Source of the DNA: Patagioenas fasciata
Taxonomy: Eukaryota; Chordata; Aves; Columbiformes; Columbidae
NCBI RefSeq assembly: GCF_037038585.1
Contig: NC_092560.1
Location: forward strand, 58,211,049 to 58,275,048
Direction of reading: 5' to 3'
Length of the DNA: 64,000 bases
Positions 14,201-26,200 of the stretch are shown here, piece after piece. The position numbers and the translations under genes are program-made. The notes under the pieces were generated by a model, which had not been told where the DNA came from, searched no databases, and saw nothing but the letters and a program-made list of their open reading frames with translations. Numbering within the stretch: the first letter of the stretch is position 1; each line of letters starts with the position of its first letter.

Positions 14201-17200
14201 ACTTCTATATTTCAGTGTTGTTTTGTCCAACTGTTTTGTTTCCAAGTCCTAAGTCCTGCAACTATCAAGTGAAGTTTCAACAGAATCCTTAAATGCAGAG
14301 GCACAAATGTACAGTCACCATGCTGAAGAGTAATGCAAACATTCTGACCACTTTGGAATCTTTTGTGGATTGCTTTACTATCTAATCCTTACCAGGAAAC
14401 ATCTACTTTTTATGTCCAAATAGTGGCTGTAACCAAGGGTCTTCATATTCAGCAGAGCACATATGCTGCATAGCTGTGTATAATTACAATTATACGCTCT
14501 GTGATTTCTGAGGATTCTAGAATTAATAAATCACTCTCAAAGGGATTTAATTTTAAAAGCTTTGGTTTCCTTCTGAATCATCTGCAACACCAGCATTGGG
14601 AATCACTTGCTAATTTCTGACTTTGAAGGTAATTAAACAATGTGGAGATTTTATGTCTTGTTTTTCTGGGAACTAAGTTATTATCAGTTAGCAACTCTTC
14701 TCTTCCAATTCTAGGTTTGTGAGGAGTGAAACTACTTTAGCTTGGTCCTGTTTCCATTTCATTTCTACTTTGATAGCTTGCAAGACTGGCTTTGTTTCTG
14801 GACAGTACTGATCCTACCCACATATGGAGCCAGTGGATGGACATTCTGTTTGTGTCCCTGATACTCACTAGGAAATATATTCTTCCTTCCAAGAACTGCA
14901 GATACTTTGTGATACCTGTTTAGCTTCTGTGTCATCCTGATTGATATTTTTTTGTTTTATGTGTTTTAGCCTTTTGTACTTGCATTCTTTCTGGTCTCCT
15001 TTCTGTAGTATTCTGTCTGCTCCTTAGTGCCTTTCAAGGTGATGAAAGCAGTCTATTTTGTGCAGCATTTCAGTGCAAGCCTTTAAACAGAGTTAAACCA
15101 ATACAGGTTTTGTTGTCAAAACACTGCTTTGTGCTTGGATGTTAAATGCACAGTATCAGAAATCCTTCCTTATTTATCCTAAGTGAGTTCCCAGTAATGA
15201 ATTTTGACTGAATTCACATGTCATTGTATATTGGAGAAGAAAAAGATTGTACACCCTACTCATTTAAACAAAATGAAGTTTATCTGTACATTATGACATT
15301 GCTTCAGCTCTATGGCAGACTTAATTTCTCTGTGGAATAAATTGTAAAATATTCTCCCAATATTCTAGTAATTTCAGCTCCTGATGACAGTATGGGTTTT
15401 GTTTTCTCTGGTTCCTCTCTCAAGCTGAATAATGAGGATTTCAGGAATACCTGCCTATTTAGACTGCCTCAGAACAAAGGTGCTATGGTAGGAAATGAAC
15501 ATAAGGCAGGTCATACTGCATTAAAGATCTGCATTAGGTAAAATGTACATTTGCTTCTGTTTTGTGTGAATCAAATCAGGGTACACAAATGAGATTGAGT
15601 GAGCTGCCTTTGCCTCAATTCCCAGTTCTCCTTCCCTCCTGATGTAAAACATAAGAGCCAAGATGAACACTGTAGACTGGATACTATTTTTTGGAGATAA
15701 AACGGGCAAAACCTTATAATGATTAGTATAAAAAATGCAATAAAAGGACTCCTAGAGAAAATAGAGTCTATCAAGTTTAAAAATGCAAATGCGTTTTAAG
15801 ATCATCTTTCTGTTATGGCTAAGGCCCTCACAAAGGATTGGCCACTTTTTATTGCTTTATGCACTGTAGTAGTGATTCATTCTGCTTTGAAGTGAGATTT
15901 TTAGTGAAAATACCACTTGAATTTTTTACAGTACTGATGCCAGAAAGTATTATAGTATAGTACAAAAGTACTGCAGTCTGTTACCCTAAGTAAAGGATAC
16001 AGGAAACTTGGGGGATTCAAGTGGGAGAAATTTGCCTCTTAATTCATTTTGCTGCACTTTCCTTTTTCAGTTGACTTGATGTTGAGGAGTGAGCAGAGTG
16101 TTGTGGCTACAGACCGTAGCACTGTTTTGAAGTATAGGGTTGTGAAGGACCATGCCTCTGGACACAGGTTTCATGGTGTGTGTTTGTTCATGCCTCACTC
16201 AGAACTGTCCTCTTCAGCCCATTTTTGCTGATGCTCAACATGGTGTCTCTCAGTTATTTTGATACTGTGCACTAAGAGCAGAACTGGTGTTTTGCTCATC
16301 CTTTCAGGAAATCTTTCCGTGCAGGTGTTACACTTAGTACACCAAGCGTTATTTTCTTTGAGGAACAAGGGAAACACTTTTTATGTGGTCTATTATTAAA
16401 AAAAAAAAAAAAAGTATCTAATGATAGTCCAAGGTTGAATTCCAACAGATAAAAATATGTCTACTATTAAGCATTTTTTCTTTCATCAGAACCGTCTAAA
16501 GGACCAGCCATATGGAGGATCATTGAAGCATCTCACTCACCAATTTCCTGGACTGTGCATCTGATGTGGAAGGTAAAGCAACATGATAAACTGCAGGAAC
16601 TGAGTATTTTTCGAAAAACATGAGCTTCTAAGTGGCAAAACTTACCTCAGCAAACTTGAGTAGATAGGTGGGATTCTACAGGTTTTATTGATATGAGAAG
16701 CGACTTTACTATTCTTATTATAATAATTAGTTACGAAAAATTAAAGGTTCAGATACAAAGGCCATCAGTTATCTGAGACACATCTGTTATCCAGAGTATA
16801 CAGAATCCACTTTCAGATTTCCTGTCCTTTAGCAAGTCTGTTGAATTGGAAACTTTCACTTATGCCTTCTACTGTATCATAAAACTTTTGTGACACTTTC
16901 TGGACATGGATACTCCAGCTTCAAAACCTGTTAGGTCTAGAGACATTCCAGAGGCCAAGCTTACCGAGTGCAGCACTGCATGTTTGCATGGAGTAGGGCT
17001 GCTATGTCTAGCTGGCTGATTACTCTGAAGCTGAGAAAGTGAATGTAATTATGGTCAGTCCACATCTCCTGCTTTTTGGTCTGTGAACTTTGTGAACACA
17101 CTTGATCTACCTGTCTGTTTATTATTATTTTTCCCTGTTATTGTGTGCCTTGTATGCAGTTACCTATCTATGGATATGGCATCATTTTCTGATGTAACTC

Positions 17201-20200
17201 ATATGCCACATGCAACTTCTGACATTATTTAGCTTAGAACTGAAAAACTGGTGCTACCCTACAGTTTCAACACTTTTCTTTTGAATTATCTGAAAACTGG
17301 TAGTGTTATACAGAAACATAGTATTTTTCTGTGTTATTAGATAACACAGAAACAAGTATTCTTCCATGTATAATAAAACTACTCAGACTGTTCTGCATTC
17401 AAGTTCAACACAGCTTAACACTTTTATGTTGTTGTCTTGTAAAGTCACATAAAATGCAGGTTCTATCAACACATTCTGCAATCTTTACAGAATAGATTTT
17501 ATTAAATGACTAGGTAGGACTGTGAGCCAAGAAAAAGAGGATTTAAGCAAGAAATAGTTTTGGAAGTTACTGCTTTACAGAAATGAATGCAGGTTATTTG
17601 CACTTTCCTTAAATATGCAGTTATTTTATCTATGTAATTGCCTTGCTTTTAGATTTTTCAATGAAGCATCGAAGACAAAGGTTAAGTCACATTTGTTCTG
17701 CATCGGTATAATCAAAAATTTGTTTCTAACAGGCATTGGAACCATTTGAAGCCAATGGAATAATCTTGTACTATGAAGTGACTGTCAGAGCTAAATCACC
17801 TCTCTCCAGTCCACCAGACAAATACAACGTTAGTACCACAAACCTTACATTAAAGATGCCAAATGGAACATACGAAGTGACTGTGATTGCCCATAACAGA
17901 GCCGGGGCATCCCCTCCATCAGTTTTACTTATCCCAGCAAGTAATTCAAAAGGTTAGTGTCCTAGTAAGGTCTCTTTCAAATGCATCTGCATGGCTTTTG
18001 TTAAAATAAACCTTCAGTGTTGTAAAACAATACCTTTTACAGAGAATCATAGAATTGTTTTGGTTGGAAAAGACCTTTACATGGAGACATAAGTAAAGTA
18101 GTGTTGAGGGTATCTACAGCCTTACTCTGTGTAATTATGCTACAATACGGAATGTGCAATTTGTGTACTCACAGGTTCATTTGAAGCTATGTGTGCTGTT
18201 TTGCTGTTCTTTTTGATCCTTAGAGCTACTGTGCACTATATTCCCTGTTGGTTCTTTTCTTTGCATAGCAGGCATTTTTGTTTATTTAAAAAAAAAAAAA
18301 ATCAAAGAGTTAGGGAAGCAAGTATACTTTGTGTATATACCATCTCGTCATGATTCTTCCTTCCGCTTTCTGATGCCCCACTATCCCTTCCTTTATATCA
18401 CAGTCTTACTTTCCCACATACTCAGTAATTGTATGGTTACTTTGTCTTCTGCTTCCACTGTATCCCTACTACTCATGTTCCTTTTTATCTTTTCCTTTGC
18501 ATTGCAGCAGTAGTTAACTACAGGCTGGTTTCTCCTTATTTCCAGCCTCCTCTTAGACAGTCTAAACACTACCAAGACAGGAAGCAAGAAATAAGTATAC
18601 AGACAGATTTCTGCTCTTAGTGTAAACAGCAAGGCAGAGCCACAGGTTCTAAAACTACTAGATAAACTAATTAAGGGTGTGTTTCAAATAGAATAGCACT
18701 GCAGCCAGAAGTACTTGGTACTTTAGTGTCTTGGTATATGAGTGTCGTGATTAGAAAGGGAATTTTAAAGTGTCTGAAGATCTGATTTCTCTCTGAAATA
18801 GATCCTTTCTTTTGGAAGAAATACTGTCTGTTTACTGTGTAATGAGGCAACTTATTGTGTTAGAGAACAGAGTAGCTGAGTCCAATTTCCAGGTTTTTAA
18901 ATAGCCTAACACTGTTTATTTTGAATCTCTGATGCAAAGATTCAGAGTAAGCTTCAAAGTTTCAGAAAATGGGTTTTATATTTACTTAGGTTCTGTCAAA
19001 TTGTCACCATTACAATAACCCAAAAGTGTGTACATTTGACAAAATAGCCATTACTGTGAATATCCAGTGGAAGAACTGTCATTATTTATCACTCTTCCAT
19101 TTTCTTTCATCACAGCTCCTGTGAAGAATGTTAGAACAATACCTAAAGATGGCAAGTTGTGGGTACGGTGGACTGCTCCTAACAATTATGTTCTTAAATA
19201 TGTGATCGAGTGGTGCCTGGTGTCCAACAGCGCAGATTGCATCATAGAATGGCAGAATGAACCAGGAAACATTCAAGGAACATACTTAAAAGGTATTTAG
19301 CTCATAAACCTAAAAATACTTTGTAGGAGACTCCAAAAACCTAGTAAGTATCCTTGAAGTGAGGAACATCCTCATGCTGAATAGTATTTTGTTTTAGGAT
19401 AGGAACTTGGGATAATGCTGAGGTCTTATCTTACTTTATCATGACTGTGCAGGTATCTGTACATTTTTGTCAAATATAAAATTGTATCTAATCTTGCATT
19501 TTGAAATTTGTATTAAATAGCAGCAAAGGTTTTATCTGCATTTTGGCTTTAGTCCTCTAATTCTTGGAAACACTAAAATAGTGAAAAGGCTGAGTTCCTT
19601 CAAAATCAAATTCTTTCATCCATCTTTCAATTCAAACAATGAAACTTGATCAGCTTTATAGTTCTTTTCAGATTATGATCAGCAGCTCAGATCAATTTTG
19701 GGATTAGGTGCTGCAGACAGATTAAGGCTTTTATTTAAAATAAATCAGAAAAATACCAGACTTCAGTTAAATCTGTTTATTAAATTTAATATTTGAATGC
19801 AGACGATTATATTGTTCCTTTAGTTGATATTTTGGAACAGTAGATCAATGACCTCTAGAAGAAAAGTCAGCTGCATTAGGTACAAGTGCATCTTATAAAA
19901 CAGCTGAAACCCAGAACCCCATATTTGAAGTAAATTAGAAGGATGGTGAGGAATCTGACTGTGAAACAACACTTTTTAAATTCCTTTTAGGCGATGTAAA
20001 GCCGTTCAAGTGTTACTTGATAACTGTGTACCCTCTGTATGCTGATGGTCAGGGAAGCGGACAGTCTGTAAAGGCTTATCTTCAACAGGATCGTAAGTAC
20101 AAAATAGTCATCTTGGAGCACATAAACTGATTTTCTTGACTACAAATAGTAAGACCTTTATTTTAATGTGTACTACATAATGAAAAATGGTCCTACGCTT

Positions 20201-23200
20201 GAGGGTCATCTGACATAATTGATCTTGTCTCTCCCATTGACATCCATTTTCAGTGTTTAGGAGTTAACTAGATGTCCGTGACTGACTCTCTTTTTTTCCA
20301 ACCTTTATCAGTTAATGTCGCCTGAATTTGTTATTTTATTGGTATAGTAATATTTCTATGCTGATTTATTTTAGATTTTAAGTATGAAGTCAAGACTAAA
20401 TTCAGTTGAAGATTAATGTGATCTGCTGATTACTGTTTTTCATATCTTTTTTCTCTGGAGGTTTCTCTTTTAAAACATCTTTGGAGTTGCTCTATTGTCT
20501 GAAAATAATGCTTTGGAGATTAATTATGCCAGCTATTCCATTGAAGTTTTTATGCATTAGTAATTCAGTGCTTATTAGTACACTGCTGCTGTGGATGTGA
20601 AGATGCCCAACAGAAACTAATCTTCATCTCCCATTACAGGTCCTTCAAAAGGACCAACTGTTCAGACAAAAAAAGTAGGAAAAGCTGAAGCTGTTTTGAC
20701 ATGGAACCATCTCACAGTGGATGAACAAAATGGATTTATCAGAAGTTACACCATATTTTACAAAACTATTGATGGAAATGAAACAGGTAACAGAAAGCAG
20801 AGAAGTGCTTTGTGGTACTGAAGTATTCCATCCATTTACTTTCTAATACACATATTCCAGAAAAACAACACACAGAAATTGGCTGTCCTGATAACATGAA
20901 GCTCATGCCCGGGGCATAGCTCTCCTCCATGCTGAACAGAAAAGTCCCTAATGAAGAATTTGGAATATTCAGCCTGTGTACAACACAGTACACAGTTTAG
21001 CTTCTGAAAGCTGATTTGTGGGTATTGTGCTCCTATCTCTCTATGTTAACACAGGATCAGATGATGGTATAGGAAGATGAAGCTAGACCATTTAAGATGT
21101 GAAGATGTTGGCTACATTTAACTTGATAAAGCCTTAAAAAATAAGAGGGATTTTTAATTCTTCTGGAGATCTAGATCAGTATATTACTGATGTAAAACAT
21201 CTTGTTTGAAGTGCATTTTAGTTCTCAGTACTGCATATAACCTGCAGGTGTAAGGAAAGGAGCTAGCACTAACAAAAGTTGTTTTTTGTTCTTTAGATAT
21301 GCTTAAATTGGAAGGGCCAATTACTACCAATGCCTACCTTACTTTTTTGTTATTTCTAGTTAATCATGTTTTTTTTCTGGTTCATAACTAGATATTTCTA
21401 GTTAGCCATGTGTTCAGCTTATTAGAGACCTTTAAGCCTTAACTTTACTACGAGTTTAGTTTGTAGCTACTTTCTGGGGGTCAGGGGGAACACAAACACA
21501 GGAAATTAACACATAAAATCATCAAGAAACAGACGAAATTCAAACACTCAAACAGAAGCAATTGAATCTGAGCATTTCTTGTACAAGTTTATAGTCTATG
21601 TCTGTATATTCCATGAAATCATGCGTCTTACTATCTTGTACATCTAAAGACATGATGTCCGAATGCTACTGTGTTTGTGACAATCTAATAAATTGTACAG
21701 AAAATTAGTACAATTTTTTTTCTCTCTCTAGCTGTGACAGTGGATCCTTCCAAGACAGAGTATACCCTTTCTCCTCTAACAAGTGACACACTGTATACTG
21801 TGCGGATGATGGCATACACAGATGAAGGAGGCAGGAGTGGTCCTGATTTTACATTTACTACACAAAAATTTGGTAAGGAGGAGTGGAACAATTATATGAA
21901 GTAAAGTTGCAACAGCATAGCAAGGCTCTGTGTAATATCTGATAGGAGGGAAAGGTGGTTTTATTTAAAAGAAAAAAGTTTGTCTCACTCACACTCAACA
22001 AGGTAGATGTGATATCCAGGTAGCCTGTGTAGTACTCAATCTCAAAGAGGTAGTTTAGTCAGGATTTCTGCTGACTGTACAGAGGACACGCTATCACCTG
22101 CAGGTCTCCTGGACTGCTCTTTTGCGTTAGTAAACATGCTGGTTTTGGATGTGTTTTGTGTATGCTTTATAGTATTATTTTGCTCCTAGTTTGTGTGAGT
22201 CATTAGGATATACTCAGTGCCCATGTCTTCTTATCTGGTGTCTGACGGCTTATACTGTGGTCTTAACGAGTCCAGAGTCTTTGTTTTAATCCGAAGGTAG
22301 GATGGCCTTTGCTATCCTGACAGAGATGTCCTGAGAAGATGCAGAGGTGTGCTGGGATCTTGATCTGCTAATCTAGGTTCCATTCAGCACATGCTTTACA
22401 ACCCTTCCTCAGGCTCTGCATTCTCATTTGTATCACTGTTAGAGTTTGGTACTTTTCGTGGTGAAGAATAAAATTTATTGTATGTTCAACTGTAGAGCAG
22501 TTCCTGTTTGTAACGGTAAGAGCAACAACATTAACTGAACTTACTTACGGAAGGTATTTTTTTAGATTTAGGAGTTTTTAGTTTTGTTTGGTTTTCTCTA
22601 AACTGCTGCTCTTCCCCAAGCATTCTGTAAGGTTTACTTAAGAACGTGTATAACGTCGGAAGGAATACACAACAATAATGCAACCTTAAGTGTTTGCAGG
22701 CACAGGATGTTTTCATGTACAGAATAAACTGGTGGATGAGTAGTGACTTGGCGTATATTATTTGACCAGGATGTTATGGCAGCCAGTAGGCCACTGAAAC
22801 ACCTGGCCCACAGATGCCTTCATATCGATGTTACTGTTATGTCTGCCCAACTGTAAAATTACTTGATATGTCATTATTACAGCTTCTAGACGAACCTGTG
22901 ATTTTTGTTGATGCAAGGCGTTAGATTGTTGGGATGGAGCTTTTCATGTTTTCACCAACAGGCTCTTCTCATATGGTGAAAAGGTTCTTCTGAAGATGAA
23001 GCTTGAGACTGAGCGCTGCAGGTGTATTCAGTGTCAGATTTTCCCTGTCCCTTTGGGAATGTGTGCTGCTGCCAAGTTCCTTAAATGTCAAAGTGGGCCA
23101 TAACTGCTTCTCTTCATTTTCTTCAGGGAAAGGAGAAATTGAAGCCATAGTTGTACCTGTGTGTCTAGCGTTCCTGTTGATTGTACTCCTTGGAGTTTTG

Positions 23201-26200
23201 TTTTGCTTCAACAAACGTGATTTGTAAGTATGAATGAGGTCTTACATTTCTGATGTTTCTGGGCATAACAGAGATGACAATAATTCAATACAATCAGCAA
23301 ATATTCTCCACTTAGATCAGAAAAAGAAGTTAAAATGCACATTGATTGGAAATAAACATTTTTATGTTTTGAGAAATCAGGGCCTCTTATGATACTAATT
23401 TCTTATTGTTAACCAATAGCACACGAACAAAGTGTTCCATGACTCAGTCCTCCTAGGAGGTTCCTGCTTCCTTGCTAGAGTTGGTCAGGATTAGCTTTGC
23501 TTGGTTTTGATCAGGATATACTGTCTGTGTTTTCTTAGTCATCATACAAGAGTGGAATGATGGTCCCTAGTTTGTAAGGTACAGAAGAATTTGTTTGCTG
23601 GCTGTATTTGAGCTATTTAGTTACAGGGTTAGCCAACTTTAAGCTTTACAGCCAAAAGAATTAGGCAGACATTTATCTACCTTGCATGACCTCAGTAAAA
23701 CTCAGTGTCTGTTTACTACCAGCTGGGATCCTGCTTCCTCCTGCTTCTTCTACTCCAGAGCTCTTGTCTGTGGCTTTAGCTGAGACCTTATTGCTGAAGT
23801 ATTTTCCTGGGCAAACACCTCTCACCTGTCCCAAATCAACTCTCTTTTCTTTCTAATTAAAGACAGCAATTTGTGCCCTTTTCCTTCTGACCTCCCTGCA
23901 GCTTCTGAAGTTGGCTTTTCATAGATGTCAGTTCAAAAGCCCATCTTGGAATGCTCTTCACAGTTCTCCTACAGAGGATCTGTTCTTGGAGCCTATTTAT
24001 AAAGAGCAGGATAAATGCATCAGTTTCAAAGTTTGTTTGGGTGGGACTGGTTTATCTACAGAAACTTCTATGGTTAAGGAACAGTCACTACATTCTTAAG
24101 AGTTCAGAGATACAAAACACCAGGAAAGTTTTTGTTCAAATACTTCATTTTCAGCTGTGATTTTTAGTTGTGAGGTTGGGTTAGATTTTCACAGCTGTGA
24201 TATTCATGGCCGTCTTAAAGAAGCAACAGTATATTTTTATACTGATATGCATTATAGAGTTTACCTAGATAATTGCTCTGTAGATTCTGGTGCCAGAGCA
24301 CTGGAAGAGGCTGCCCAGGGGGGTTGTGGAATCTCACCTGGAGACATTCCAAACCCGTCTGGACACATTCCTGTGTAACCTCATCTAGGTGTTCCTGATC
24401 CGGTGGAGGAATTGGACTAGATGATCTTTCAAGGTCCCTTCAAATCTCTAATATTCTGTGATTCTAGAGTGCTATACATTTGAAAACCCTTTACTAACTG
24501 TTACCATTTGTTGGTTTGCCTTACGTTGGATGGCGACATCTAGTGTGTGTGGGAGTTACAAGTACAGCGCTGTGTTTCGCTAAGTGATACAGCTTCCTAC
24601 GAAGATGTAAAGAAGTGCAGGAAGCATTCCTATGTGGAAATGACTACTGCAAAATTGCTGTGTAAGGGAGTGGTGTCCTGGATTATGCAATACTTGCTAT
24701 TGACATAGGAATTTGGGTAGTGCATCTTGTAATTTTTTTGTTTTAATGCTTTACAGAATTAAAAAACATATCTGGCCTATCGTCCCTGATCCATCCAAGA
24801 GTAACATTGCTCAGTGGTCTCCTCAAGTTCCAGCTAAGGTAATACTTCTCTTTCAGCATCCTGTATCTTCCTAGTCCAGAAGGTTTCAGGTAAACTAACC
24901 AGTTGGTCTTCTGTGTTCTAGTACACATGGATCTGAAGGCAAAAAAATGGATGTTAAGTTTCATGACATGATATGATATTATATTATATGGTTAGAAGAT
25001 TTTATTGCATCAATAGATTCAGCATTAGAAATACATGGTCCTTGGTACAAGTTCACAACATAGACCAGGCTTTAACATTGTGAATTATATCCAGTTTATT
25101 AGTTGGAAGGATCTGAGTCCTGATTATTTTACTCATTCATGGGAAATCAGGTTTAAGTGAACAGAACTCATTATTCCCATTCTTAAAACGCTGACGTGAC
25201 TTTTTTGCACAGTTAAGTCATTAAAAAAAGGGAAAGCTCTAAGAGTTAATAATGGATGAGGAGATCGCAGCAAAATTTATGCCCCACATGGGGCATAGCA
25301 AATGACATAGCAAATTCTGTTCCCTAAACTGTGGCTGACTTCTATGAAGAAGTGCTGTGATGTTGAATACATTGTTGGAAAAAAAGGCATGTATGGCTTC
25401 AGTAGAGAATGTTCCTGTGTTCCACAGCAAATGGTTTCATGTTTGTGGCTCTTAAGAATTACTAAAACTAGAGCAAAGCTTACACACCCATTATGGTTTT
25501 AGAGTAGCTGTATAATTAAGACTTTGTATTGTAATCAAAGCTATGACCTTCATTTTGTAACAGATATTTTGGAGATATTGCTAAACTCAGTAAGGAGAAG
25601 ACTTATATGAAAAAAAAAAAATTGAAACAATTACAGAATAAAACTTCAGATATTTGATGAGGTTTTTGAGTTTTAACATAACCTTCCTCTTAGGCAACAT
25701 CCATCTCTTTCTTTCAGCATAACTTTAGTTCCAAAGATCAGATGTACCCTGAAGGCAGCTTCACAGATGTAAGCGTCGTAGAAATAGAAGCTGATGACAA
25801 GAAGTCTTTTTCAGAACAAGATCTAAAACCCTTTGACTTGCTTAAAAAGGAAAAAAGTACATCAGAAGGGCACAGCAGTGGTATTGGAGGATCCTCATGC
25901 ATGTCTTCTCCTAGGCAAAGTGTCTCTGACAGCGATGAAGGCGAAACTACACAAAACACTTCAAGTACTGTTCAGTATTCAACTGTAGTACTTAATGGCT
26001 ACAGAGACCAAACACCTGTACAAGTCTTTTCGAGGTCTGAGTCCACCCAGCCACTGCTAGATTCAGAAGAGAGATCAGAGGATCAAACTGGAGGAAGTGA
26101 CAGTACAACACTGAGGCAGCAATATTTCAAGCGAAATCGTGGTCAGGATGAAACCAACACAGACAGACAATGCTTTGAAAGAACAAAGCAAATTACTTCT

